A stretch of 7,800 nucleotides of DNA from Candidatus Peregrinibacteria bacterium (GTDB lineage Bacteria > Patescibacteriota > Gracilibacteria > UBA1369 > PNNO01). The translations under genes were made by a program, and so were the position numbers. The stretch spans positions 1-7,800 of the forward strand of contig JAUVDZ010000055.1 in assembly GCA_030595015.1 (NCBI GenBank). Direction: 5' to 3'. Below the pieces are notes generated by a model that was not told the origin of the DNA, searched no databases, and saw only the letters and a list, made by a program, of their open reading frames with translations. Positions 1 through 6,816 of the stretch are shown here, in pieces (position 1 is the stretch's first letter; each line of letters begins with the position of its first letter).

Positions 1-1
1 T

Positions 2-1180
2 CTTGATGATTTAGGTCTTTTAGAACTTGAAGCTGACTTATTAGACTTAGAACTAACTGTTCTTGAAACTGAAATCGATACTGTTCTTGATCAACTTCTT
101 GAATTAGCAACAATTAAAGCTGAATTTGAAGCAATGGTTGAAGACGCTGGAGGACAACATGGAGAAGATTGTGATGACTTTCAGGTTGGTTCAGGCCAGG
201 CTTGGGGGATTGCTCATAACTTTGCTGACACCCAATGGTGTTTTACTGATGAAGGTCAAATTGAAGATATGCTTCAAAATCTTGATGAATACTGGCAAGC
301 TCACAGCTCAACTCACCTACCAAGTGAAGCTGTACTGAATGAACAATTAGATACATTAATGAACAGCTACTTTGATGCATTAGCTGATTTAGAAGCTGTT
401 CTTGCTGATATTGCTGCTCAACATGATCTTATTGATGGTCTAATGACTTCTCTTGCAGATTGTCTTGCAGAATTGCAAGCCCTTCAGGATCTTGGCGAAT
501 GTTTAGATCAGGATATTGCAGCAATGCAGGCAACATTAGATGAAGCTGCAGGCGTTGAACCGTTTACTCCTGAACCACCGGCTGAAGAGCCTCCGGCAGA
601 AGAACCGCCAGCTGAAGAACCAGGTGATGACTTAGGAGATATTTTCGGTCACTGGGCTGAAGACTTTATAAACAATTTATTTGTTGCTAGTATTGTTTCT
701 GGTGACGGAGATACTGGATTCTTTAGACCAAACGACAACTTAAACAGAGCTGAAGCTGCAAAAATGCTTATTCTTGCACATGAAGATCCATTAGTTGATT
801 CATTCTTTGATGTTTTCTTTGATGTAACTGAAAGTGATTGGTTTTGGACATTTGTTAATACTTCATCTGATCTTGGATATTTTGAAGGATATGCAGATGA
901 AAGTTTTGGACCTGGAAATTCAATTTTAAGAGCTGAAGCAATTGCAGTTGTAATGCGTGCTCTTGGATTTGAGATCCCTGAATATGACACTTATTCATTC
1001 CCTGATTTATCAGGTGAAGAATGGTATGCAGACTTCGCAGAAAAAGCTTATCTATGCGGAATTGTTTCAGGACGAGATGGTGATTTTGTAGGAGGAGACA
1101 CAATCACTCGTGCAGAAATGTCTAAGATTTTAGATCTTTCATTTTTAAATGATTTGTTAGAAGCTGATTGTACACAGTAA
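2..1180 (+). CDS. SLH-domain surface protein, 5'-truncated by the window edge
   Basis: The frame is open from base 2 with no stop, so the gene begins upstream; the first ATG (134) is internal. 392 residues are visible. The N-terminal part (about 2-540) is very acidic, rich in Leu/Glu/Asp with heptad-like spacing, and probably forms a coiled coil. A linker of three PPAEE-type units follows (575-619). Three SLH domains end the protein, at about 638-784, 815-967 and 998-1141. Each carries the family's Arg-Ala-Glu motif (NRAEAA, LRAEAI, TRAEMS) and a W/Y-rich first helix. SLH triplets bind cell-wall polymers non-covalently and hold S-layer or outer-envelope proteins at the surface, so this is very likely an exported envelope protein. 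No signal peptide can be seen because the 5' end is missing. The role of the coiled-coil part is unknown. The gene ends in TAA, 21 nt before a strong terminator. Confidence 0.
   Translation, partial: LDDLGLLELEADLLDLELTVLETEIDTVLDQLLELATIKAEFEAMVEDAGGQHGEDCDDFQVGSGQAWGIAHNFADTQWCFTDEGQIEDMLQNLDEYWQAHSSTHLPSEAVLNEQLDTLMNSYFDALADLEAVLADIAAQHDLIDGLMTSLADCLAELQALQDLGECLDQDIAAMQATLDEAAGVEPFTPEPPAEEPPAEEPPAEEPGDDLGDIFGHWAEDFINNLFVASIVSGDGDTGFFRPNDNLNRAEAAKMLILAHEDPLVDSFFDVFFDVTESDWFWTFVNTSSDLGYFEGYADESFGPGNSILRAEAIAVVMRALGFEIPEYDTYSFPDLSGEEWYADFAEKAYLCGIVSGRDGDFVGGDTITRAEMSKILDLSFLNDLLEADCTQ
575..619 (+). repeat. Three 15-bp tandem units coding a PPAEE linker
   Basis: Units at 575-589, 590-604 and 605-619 encode P-P-A-E-E three times. 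The units differ at several synonymous third positions, so the peptide rather than the DNA appears to be conserved. The segment forms an extended, acidic spacer between the coiled-coil region and the SLH domains. Confidence 0.85.
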
Positions 1181-1201
1181 ATTAGTCAACACGTAATTGA
1201 A

Positions 1202-1233
1202 GCCGTCTCTTGCATAAGAGGCGGCTTTTTTTT
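1202..1233 (+). terminator. Rho-independent terminator after the SLH gene
   Basis: A 10-bp stem, gccgtctctt (1202-1211) against aagaggcggc (1216-1225) with one G-U pair, closes a 4-nt gcat loop and is followed by eight T (1226-1233). It lies 21 nt after the TAA stop at 1180. This is a complete intrinsic terminator by stem, loop and U-tract. It ends only 14 nt before the next start codon. Confidence 0.93.
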
Positions 1234-1247
1234 AGTATTAGTCCGCT

Positions 1248-2825
1248 ATGAATAAATTAAATTTCGACATATTGGTAGTTGGTGGAGGAGGAGCTGGTTT
1301 AAAGGCTGCTCTCGAATGTGTAAAAAATCCTGAGTTAAAGGTTGCTGTTCTTTCCAAAGTTCATCCTTTGCGCAGTCAAACCTGTATGGCGCAAGGAGGC
1401 ATGAATGCAGCAACAAAAGGATCAATCGATGCTCATATTCAAGACACAATTAAAGGAGGAGATAATTTAAGCGATCATGCTGCTGTTGACTACTTATGCA
1501 ATGAAGCTCCGAATGCAGTTAGGGAGTTGGAAGATATGGGCATGATTTTCAGTCGCGAAGAAGATGGTTCAATTTCACAACGAGCTTTTGGGGGCCAAAC
1601 CGAAGTCAGGACTTGTTACGCCCGTGATTATACAGGTCGCAATGCAATGACTACTTTATTTACCGAATGCCTTAAACATGATGTTGAAATATTAAATGAA
1701 TTTTTTGTTCATTCATTGATTGTAGAAGACGGCGAAGTTAAAGGATTGAATGCTTTTGAAATGAAAACAGGTGAACTTCATGAGATAAGCGCAAAAGCTG
1801 TAATTTTGGCTACAGGAGGCGCAGGTCAGATTTATAAAAACAATGTAAATGCTGCAATTTCAACAGGAGATGGTATGGCACTCGCCTATCGCGCCGGATG
1901 CGCTTTAAAAGATATTGAATTTGTTCAATTTCATCCTACAACTCTTCATCATAAAGCTTTGCTGATTTCAGAAGGAACACGGGGAGAAGGCGCATATTTA
2001 ATTAATAAAGATGGGAAACGATTTGTTGATGAATTGGCTCCAAGAGATATTGTTGCCAGAGCAATTAAAGTTGAAATCGAAGAAGGTCGCGGAATTGATG
2101 GCGCTGTACATTTAGATTTACGACATTTAGGAGAAGACTTAATCCTTGGCAAATTAGCTCAAATTCATAAACTTGCTTTAGACTTTGCAGGAATTGATTG
2201 TATAAAAGATCCAATCCCTGTAAAACCTGGTGCTCATTATTTTATGGGTGGAATTTCAACTAACCACGAGTGCGAAACTGAAATCAAAGGGTTATTTGCA
2301 TGTGGAGAATGCGCAAGTGTAGGAATCCATGGAGGAAATCGATTAGGAGGCAATTCTTTAATGGAAATTGTCGTATTCGGGAAAAAAGCCGGAGAAATGG
2401 CTTCAAAATACGCAAAATCAACTGAAGCAAAATCCATAAAAACATCAAAAAAAGTTGAAATAATGGCAGAAGTTGAAAAATTAATGAAAGAAGGGTCAGA
2501 AAATCAATTCGAAATCAAAAATGAAATGAAAACTGAAATGTTATTAAGTGCTGGGATATTCAGAAATAAAGAATCCTTATCAAAAGGCCTAGTCTGTATA
2601 AAAAATTTATACAAGAGATCGGATCAAATCAACATAGGCAATAATTCAAAACACTTCAACATGGCTTTATACAATGCATTTGAACTTAAAAACATGCTGG
2701 ACATTGCAATAGCCATTCTAGAAACCGGGCTTAAACGTGAAGAAAGCCGCGGAGCCCATTACAGAACAGACTTCCCTGTAAAATTAGAACCACAACATTC
2801 ATATATACATTATGACAAAGATTAA
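1248..2825 (+). CDS. sdhA: Succinate dehydrogenase/fumarate reductase flavoprotein subunit
   Basis: 525 aa, FAD-dependent subunit that interconverts succinate and fumarate. The N-terminal Rossmann FAD motif is GGGGAG (residues 12-17), followed by the AQGG segment (48-51). Expected active-site residues are all present: His229 in FHPTTL, the EGTRGEG segment (242-248), Arg266 in PRD (the family's proton-shuttle Arg), His330 in HYFMGG and Arg365 in GGNRLGGNS. The C-terminal ESRGAHYRTDFP block is also typical. The residue that in most SdhA/FrdA carries covalent FAD (the His of RSHT) is Gln44 here (RSQT, codon 1377-1379), so FAD is probably bound non-covalently. There is no Tat or Sec signal, so it is cytoplasmic. 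The protein is somewhat shorter than the usual 560-590 aa. L-aspartate oxidase is a related family, but the adjoining iron-sulfur and CCG genes argue for SDH/FRD. The direction of reaction cannot be decided. No Shine-Dalgarno site precedes the ATG. The end overlaps sdhB by 14 nt. Confidence 0.93.
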   Translation: MNKLNFDILVVGGGGAGLKAALECVKNPELKVAVLSKVHPLRSQTCMAQGGMNAATKGSIDAHIQDTIKGGDNLSDHAAVDYLCNEAPNAVRELEDMGMIFSREEDGSISQRAFGGQTEVRTCYARDYTGRNAMTTLFTECLKHDVEILNEFFVHSLIVEDGEVKGLNAFEMKTGELHEISAKAVILATGGAGQIYKNNVNAAISTGDGMALAYRAGCALKDIEFVQFHPTTLHHKALLISEGTRGEGAYLINKDGKRFVDELAPRDIVARAIKVEIEEGRGIDGAVHLDLRHLGEDLILGKLAQIHKLALDFAGIDCIKDPIPVKPGAHYFMGGISTNHECETEIKGLFACGECASVGIHGGNRLGGNSLMEIVVFGKKAGEMASKYAKSTEAKSIKTSKKVEIMAEVEKLMKEGSENQFEIKNEMKTEMLLSAGIFRNKESLSKGLVCIKNLYKRSDQINIGNNSKHFNMALYNAFELKNMLDIAIAILETGLKREESRGAHYRTDFPVKLEPQHSYIHYDKD

Positions 2826-3702
2826 AATCCAAAAATTCGATCCATCGAAAGATGAAAAACCATACTTTAAAGAGTATGAATTTGATTGTGCAAAAGATCA
2901 GACTGTTTTGGAACTTTTAAATTGTATAAAAGAAAAAAAAGACCCGACACTAGGATTCAGGCATTCGTGTAAAGCTGGAATTTGTGGCTCATGCTCAATG
3001 AGAATTAATGGCCGGGCACGGTTAACCTGTAAATTAATGGTAGCTGATGAAGTTAAGAAATTTGGTGAAATTGTGATTCAGCCAATTGGAAATCTAAAAG
3101 TTGAAAAAGATTTAATTGTTGATATGGAGCCGTTTTTTGCTGAGATGAAAGCAGTTAAACCGTGGTTCGATAAAATAACAGATGAGAAAGTTATGCCTCG
3201 TGATGTAGCGAAAATTGAAAAATCATCAGAATGTATTTGGTGTGCTGCTTGTTTTTCAGATTGTCCTTCAAGAGATGCATCAAAAGGATATTTAGGGCCA
3301 GCTGCTTCAGTTTTAGCTCAACGATATATTGATGATGTTCGCGATGATTCAAAAAAAGAACGCCTTAAAACTTTGATAGACAAGCAACTTTGGATGTGTG
3401 CGCATTGCGAGAAATCTTCAGAAAACTGCCCACAGGATATTGAGCCACAAGAAGTAATTTCGAAATTAAGAGAACAATCAATAAAAGAAGGTTTAACTGG
3501 AAATGTTGGAGCCCGCCATGCACGAACAATCACAGGGCATGTGCGAAAATACGGAGAAATAGTTGAATCAAGGCTTCCTTTAGGTGCATTAGGGCCAATT
3601 AAAGTGTTTAAAATGCTGCCTTTTGCGTTGCGAATGTTATTTTCAGGCAGAATGCCTCCCCTATTCATTAAAAAAGTTAAAGGATGGAAGAGAAAAAAAT
3701 AA
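2812..3702 (+). CDS. sdhB: Succinate dehydrogenase/fumarate reductase iron-sulfur subunit, HdrC-like C-terminus
   Basis: 296 aa, electron-transfer subunit that carries electrons between the flavoprotein and the next acceptor. A plant-type ferredoxin domain holds a [2Fe-2S] cluster at Cys53, Cys58, Cys61 and Cys73. A second domain has C141-x2-C144-x2-C147-x3-C151-P and then C196-x2-C199-x6-C206-P. By alignment with E. coli SdhB from memory, the last motif normally supplies two Cys to the third cluster, corresponding to residues 196 and 202. Here 202 is Ser (TCT, 3415-3417) and an extra Cys sits at 199, the position associated with a second [4Fe-4S] in archaeal-type enzymes. The C-terminus (about 255-296) is basic and hydrophobic with an SGRMPPLF stretch. 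It resembles the tail of HdrC/SdhE-type proteins and might form an amphipathic membrane contact. It overlaps sdhA by 14 nt and the CCG gene by 19 nt, which suggests translational coupling. Confidence 0.93.
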   Translation: MTKIKIQKFDPSKDEKPYFKEYEFDCAKDQTVLELLNCIKEKKDPTLGFRHSCKAGICGSCSMRINGRARLTCKLMVADEVKKFGEIVIQPIGNLKVEKDLIVDMEPFFAEMKAVKPWFDKITDEKVMPRDVAKIEKSSECIWCAACFSDCPSRDASKGYLGPAASVLAQRYIDDVRDDSKKERLKTLIDKQLWMCAHCEKSSENCPQDIEPQEVISKLREQSIKEGLTGNVGARHARTITGHVRKYGEIVESRLPLGALGPIKVFKMLPFALRMLFSGRMPPLFIKKVKGWKRKK

Positions 3703-4451
3703 AGTACGCATATTTCCCTGGCTGTGCATCAAAGCAAATGACAACAAAATACAATGATGCAACACGTTTAGCGTGTAAGGCGCTGGGCATTGAGCTTGTT
3801 GATATTCCTGAATTTAGTTGTTGTGGGGCTGGTGTTGTAAAAGAAGCTGACCGCAAACTGAATGAAGATATGAATGAGCGTAATTTTAGCGTTACTGATG
3901 GTTTGGATATTATGACTATTTGCTCAACGTGCGTTATAAACCTGCGAAAAGACCTTTTTAGACTGCGTGATGCCGGTAAATTTAAGGATTTTAACGTTAA
4001 ACACTGGCTTTGGGTGCTAACTGAGGATTTGGGCATGGATCGCATTCGTAAGGCTGTTAAAAAGCCTCTTACAGGCATTAAAATCGCTACTTATTATGGT
4101 TGTCATATAGTTCGTCCTTCAAAGTATGTTAGCGACCATCAAAAAACTGACAATCCTTATAATTTCGAGGAATTTGTTGAAGCTTTGGGTGCTACGGCAG
4201 TTGATCTTCCTACAAAAATGGATTGCTGCGGATTTCACTCAAATCTGGTTGATCCAAAAGCATCTCAAAAAATGAGCGAAAAGTATTTAAGTGATGCTGA
4301 CGAGCAAAAAGCAGATATCATTATTACGAACTGCCCTTTCTGCCATATGCAGTTTGATATCTTTCAAAAGAAATACAAAATCCCAGTGCTGCATATGAGC
4401 GAAGTTTTGTGTATGGCATTAGGATTACAAAAAACAGCACCCTATCTCTAG
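3684..4451 (+). CDS. HdrB/SdhE-like protein with two CCG domains
   Basis: 255 aa with two complete cysteine-rich CCG domains. The first has Cys14, Cys46-Cys47-Gly48 and Cys80-x2-Cys83. The second has Cys140, Cys181-Cys182-Gly183 and Cys217-x2-Cys220. This is the pattern of heterodisulfide reductase subunit B, of the third subunit of archaeal and epsilonproteobacterial-type SDH/FRD, and of the C-terminal half of thiol:fumarate reductase subunit B. In HdrB such motifs bind unusual [4Fe-4S] clusters where the disulfide or thiol reacts. In SDH the subunit is thought to pass electrons to or from a quinone or thiol. No transmembrane helix is visible. The start at 3684 is required because Cys14 lies before the next Met (residue 19). 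It overlaps sdhB by 19 nt and is the last gene of the operon. A solitary HdrB, GlpC or LutA-like role is less likely given the neighbours. Confidence 0.88.
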   Translation: MEEKKIKYAYFPGCASKQMTTKYNDATRLACKALGIELVDIPEFSCCGAGVVKEADRKLNEDMNERNFSVTDGLDIMTICSTCVINLRKDLFRLRDAGKFKDFNVKHWLWVLTEDLGMDRIRKAVKKPLTGIKIATYYGCHIVRPSKYVSDHQKTDNPYNFEEFVEALGATAVDLPTKMDCCGFHSNLVDPKASQKMSEKYLSDADEQKADIIITNCPFCHMQFDIFQKKYKIPVLHMSEVLCMALGLQKTAPYL

Positions 4452-4472
4452 AGTGCCGTCTTGCTATTTGAG

Positions 4473-4514
4473 TGCAACCAATCGACTTTACTAAGTAAAG
4501 CCCTTTGGTTGGCA
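4473..4514 (+). terminator. Hairpin between convergent genes, probable terminator of the sdh operon
   Basis: The outer stem pairs tgcaaccaa (4473-4481) with ttggttggca (4505-4514) with one bulged G. An inner stem pairs cttta (4486-4490) with taaag (4496-4500). On the plus strand a T-rich stretch follows (to about 4540), so it can terminate the sdh operon, whose stop is 22 nt upstream. On the minus strand no U-tract follows, so action on the convergent surface-protein gene is uncertain. The 68-bp intergenic stretch (4452-4519) holds nothing else that I can identify. Confidence 0.6.
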
Positions 4515-4519
4515 ATTGT

Positions 4520-6757
4520 TTATTTTCTTTTTCTTCTCATCCATGCTCCACCTAACGCAAGTCCAATTATTGGAATTAATACTCCAGGACCTGTTTGAGG
4601 AGTTGCAGGAGCAGCTGCGTGCAATACAGGAGCAGGAGTTGGCTCCTCAGGAGGAGCTTCGTGAACTGGTGCAGGAGGAATATAAGTTGATGGAGAAGGA
4701 GGTTCTTCTTCTACCGGAGGCGTATAAGTTAAAATAGGAGGATCGTCCTCTTCCTCTTCAGGAGGAGTGTATGTTAATGATGGAGGATCGTCCTCTTCCT
4801 CTTCAGGAGGAGTATATGTTAATGATGGAGGCCCATCATCATCCAGTTTTACAGTGAATGAATCATGACAAGTATCAATTCCAACATTTGTTTCCGGATC
4901 TAAAGCCCAAACAGTGATAGTTTCAGATTGACCTGAAGGCTTACCATCCATTGTAACTGTTAAATCAGTTGTACTTAAAGTTGCCTGATCATTAAATGTA
5001 ATATCCCCATTTTCTGAAGTAGTGTTATATTTAATATTTCCCCATGAACCCTGATCGCCATCGATTTGCACAGTCAAATTTTCATTAATAAATCCACTTG
5101 CAGGAATTATAAATTCAGGAGATCCATCTCTTTGAGCTTCAGCAGGTGCAACAATTTTTAAATTTCTACAAACAGGTTCGTCTGTTGGAACACTGGCTCT
5201 GCTAATTTTAAGTGAATCTTTACATTCATTTAATGGGAGCCCTGTAACATCAACAGCCTGAACTATAATTGTATCTGATTCGCCTTCTGCAGGTCCACCA
5301 CTTAATGTAGCTGAAGTATTCTCTGTATTAATATTTGAACCGGTTTCGTTAAATCCAATAGTACCATTTAATGAAGTTATTTTATAATCCTGAACATCAT
5401 CTGTTCCAGTAACATTAAATTCTAAATTATCTGTTGCCGGAGAAAAATCTGCAATTATTTCTAAATCAGTACTTGAAGGTTGTACTATTTCTAAAGCAGT
5501 ACAATTATTAACCTCAGGAACATCACATAATTGCTGAACTGCATCCTCTAATACAGATGTAATTGTAGGAGATAAAGTTGAAGATTGTGCATAAGCAATA
5601 ACTAAAACATCATCTTGTGTATAAGTAAGAGGGATGAAATTACTTCTTAGATTATCATCCGTAGTACTATCCGGAAATGTATCTTCAACATTAAAGACCG
5701 GATTATCTAAAAATGCTTCAACCTCTATACATTGGCATTGCTGAATATAACCTGTTACCAGATTTTTCAAATATTCAGTATATGCCGGATTTAATGTATT
5801 CCCTATTTCCTGTTGAGCTCTATCAATATCACTTAAAACCTGTGCAACAACTGCAAGAAATTCAAATCGGGTATTACAATCCGTACATTCCTTTTGCTGT
5901 TCTGCTGCCATTCTTTCAGCTGAGGCAATATCATCTTGATATAAATAAAAGATTGTCCAATAAAGCTTAGCATCACAATTTGAAATACAATTTGATGTAA
6001 CCATCTGAGTTAACGCCCCCTGGAATGCATCCCAATTTCTATTTGCATATGCTGCTCTAAAATCATTTATATAATCATTACAAGTAAGTTCTTCTTTAGG
6101 GACTGTTAATGTAAGAGGTTGATGCTCAATAGTAATTAAAGGCAAACCACAATTAGCTGCATGCCAATTAGTATAATCAGCCATAATCGCCTGTAATTCA
6201 ATTCTTGTATTTACATTAGTAAATCTATCCCCAACCGCTCTCTTAACTTCTTCTTCTGATAAATCACAATAATTTACCGGTTCACAAGTATTATTTAAAG
6301 AATTAAATAAACGACCTTCTTCACAAAGACAAGAAATTGGTGGAGTCGGAGCCAACACTGTAAGAGTGGCTGCGGGAGCCACACTAGGAGCTGTTACAAA
6401 ACCATCATTTACATCACATATACATGCATCACCTGCCGGATTTGAAGTAAGACCTTCATTGTCTGCACAAATTAATGCTGTAACTGGTTGCAACGGTATG
6501 GTAGTTGTAACTATAGTAATTGGAGCAGGAGCCGTTGTAAAACTAGCACCCTGAAATCTTTCACTGGTTTGTGAATAGATAATTGCACCAACAATTGCAA
6601 TCACAACTACTGCAATACCTACAATTGCAAGTATTTTACCAGTAGTAAAAAATGATTTCTTTTTAGGTGTAGGAGTCGCTTCGCTCGCTGGCGCTCGCTC
6701 CATAGAGCTCCCCTTTGGGTCGCTCTGCGGATCCGAAGAAATTAGAAGATTGTCCAT
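4520..6757 (-). CDS. Cys-rich surface protein with N-terminal membrane segment and C-terminal PQTGP sorting-like signal
   Basis: 745 aa from the ATG at 6757; function not recognised. Order of parts: a 38-residue hydrophilic n-region ending PKKKSFF; a hydrophobic helix (about 42-61); a Thr/Pro/Ala-rich stretch; short Cys-rich EGF-like patches (97-164, such as CICD and CLCEEG); a mainly helical Cys-containing region (about 165-345); two related beta-rich units (about 419-519 and 530-637); a Pro/Glu/Asp stalk (640-712); and PQTGP (720-724), a hydrophobic segment (726-740) and RRKRK. That ending matches the layout of sortase-processed wall proteins, with PQTG in place of LPXTG. The frame runs on upstream to 7108, but that extension crosses the promoter and the insertion-sequence end, so it is not coding. 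An alternative start is the ATG at 6703 (727 aa), which has GGGGAG 4 nt upstream. The promoter at 6809-6837 would give a leader of about 45 nt. Confidence 0.85.
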   Translation of the reverse strand: MDNLLISSDPQSDPKGSSMERAPASEATPTPKKKSFFTTGKILAIVGIAVVVIAIVGAIIYSQTSERFQGASFTTAPAPITIVTTTIPLQPVTALICADNEGLTSNPAGDACICDVNDGFVTAPSVAPAATLTVLAPTPPISCLCEEGRLFNSLNNTCEPVNYCDLSEEEVKRAVGDRFTNVNTRIELQAIMADYTNWHAANCGLPLITIEHQPLTLTVPKEELTCNDYINDFRAAYANRNWDAFQGALTQMVTSNCISNCDAKLYWTIFYLYQDDIASAERMAAEQQKECTDCNTRFEFLAVVAQVLSDIDRAQQEIGNTLNPAYTEYLKNLVTGYIQQCQCIEVEAFLDNPVFNVEDTFPDSTTDDNLRSNFIPLTYTQDDVLVIAYAQSSTLSPTITSVLEDAVQQLCDVPEVNNCTALEIVQPSSTDLEIIADFSPATDNLEFNVTGTDDVQDYKITSLNGTIGFNETGSNINTENTSATLSGGPAEGESDTIIVQAVDVTGLPLNECKDSLKISRASVPTDEPVCRNLKIVAPAEAQRDGSPEFIIPASGFINENLTVQIDGDQGSWGNIKYNTTSENGDITFNDQATLSTTDLTVTMDGKPSGQSETITVWALDPETNVGIDTCHDSFTVKLDDDGPPSLTYTPPEEEEDDPPSLTYTPPEEEEDDPPILTYTPPVEEEPPSPSTYIPPAPVHEAPPEEPTPAPVLHAAAPATPQTGPGVLIPIIGLALGGAWMRRKRK
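4692..4826 (-). repeat. 45-bp tandem repeat, three units, coding a Pro/Glu stalk
   Basis: Units lie at 4692-4736 (diverged), 4737-4781 and 4782-4826. The last two differ at one base (4769 against 4814). Each encodes 15 residues of the type DDPPSLTYTPPEEEE. Near-identity at the DNA level suggests recent expansion or gene conversion. The repeat sits directly before the C-terminal anchor, where wall proteins commonly have an extended spacer. Confidence 0.9.
6676..6735 (-). repeat. GC-rich hairpin segment in the start region of the surface protein gene
   Basis: 40 of 60 bases are G or C, unlike the AT-rich flanks. The plus strand carries repeated CGCT words (6677, 6682, 6686, 6692, 6696) and a hairpin at 6704-6726. 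The arms AGAGC/GCTCT enclose a tandem mismatch, then CCC/GGG around a TTT loop. In the minus-strand mRNA the mismatches become tandem G-A pairs, which can stack stably. It encodes residues 8-27 (DPQSDPKGSSMERAPASEAT), which are low-complexity and unlike the rest of the protein. It may be an inserted mobile repeat; no second copy is present in this window. Confidence 0.5.
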
Positions 6758-6789
6758 GTGTATTTTTGTTATTTGTTTTATATAAAAAT

Positions 6790-6816
6790 GGCATAATACC
6801 ATTATTATATTATACC
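6790..6816 (-). promoter_or_regulatory. Inverted repeat over the -10 box and start site, possible operator
   Basis: On the minus strand GGTATAATA (6816-6808) and TATTATGCC (6798-6790) are inverted with one mismatch (a G-T pair) around a 9-nt spacer. The first arm contains the -10 box. A dimeric repressor could bind here. AT-rich sequence forms such repeats easily, so confidence is low. Confidence 0.3.

Noticed and set aside
3318..4078. Two long minus-strand frames (3318-3668 and 3677-4078) under sdhB and the CCG gene
   Set aside because: The plus-strand genes have full cluster-ligand motifs; the opposite frames show no recognisable domain and are antisense shadows.
1248..4451. Archaeal origin of the whole window, because of the HdrB-like subunit
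   Set aside because: The sigma-70 promoter, intrinsic terminator, SLH domains and PQTGP tail are bacterial; transfer of the operon alone remains possible.
4516..4737. Open frame of 73 codons on the plus strand
   Set aside because: It is a shadow of the Pro/Glu repeat region on the minus strand; its Leu/Glu-rich content mirrors that repeat.
6704..6736. GAGCTC and GGATCC sites suggesting a cloning-vector remnant
   Set aside because: The surrounding bases do not match a known polylinker order, and the reading frame continues without break.
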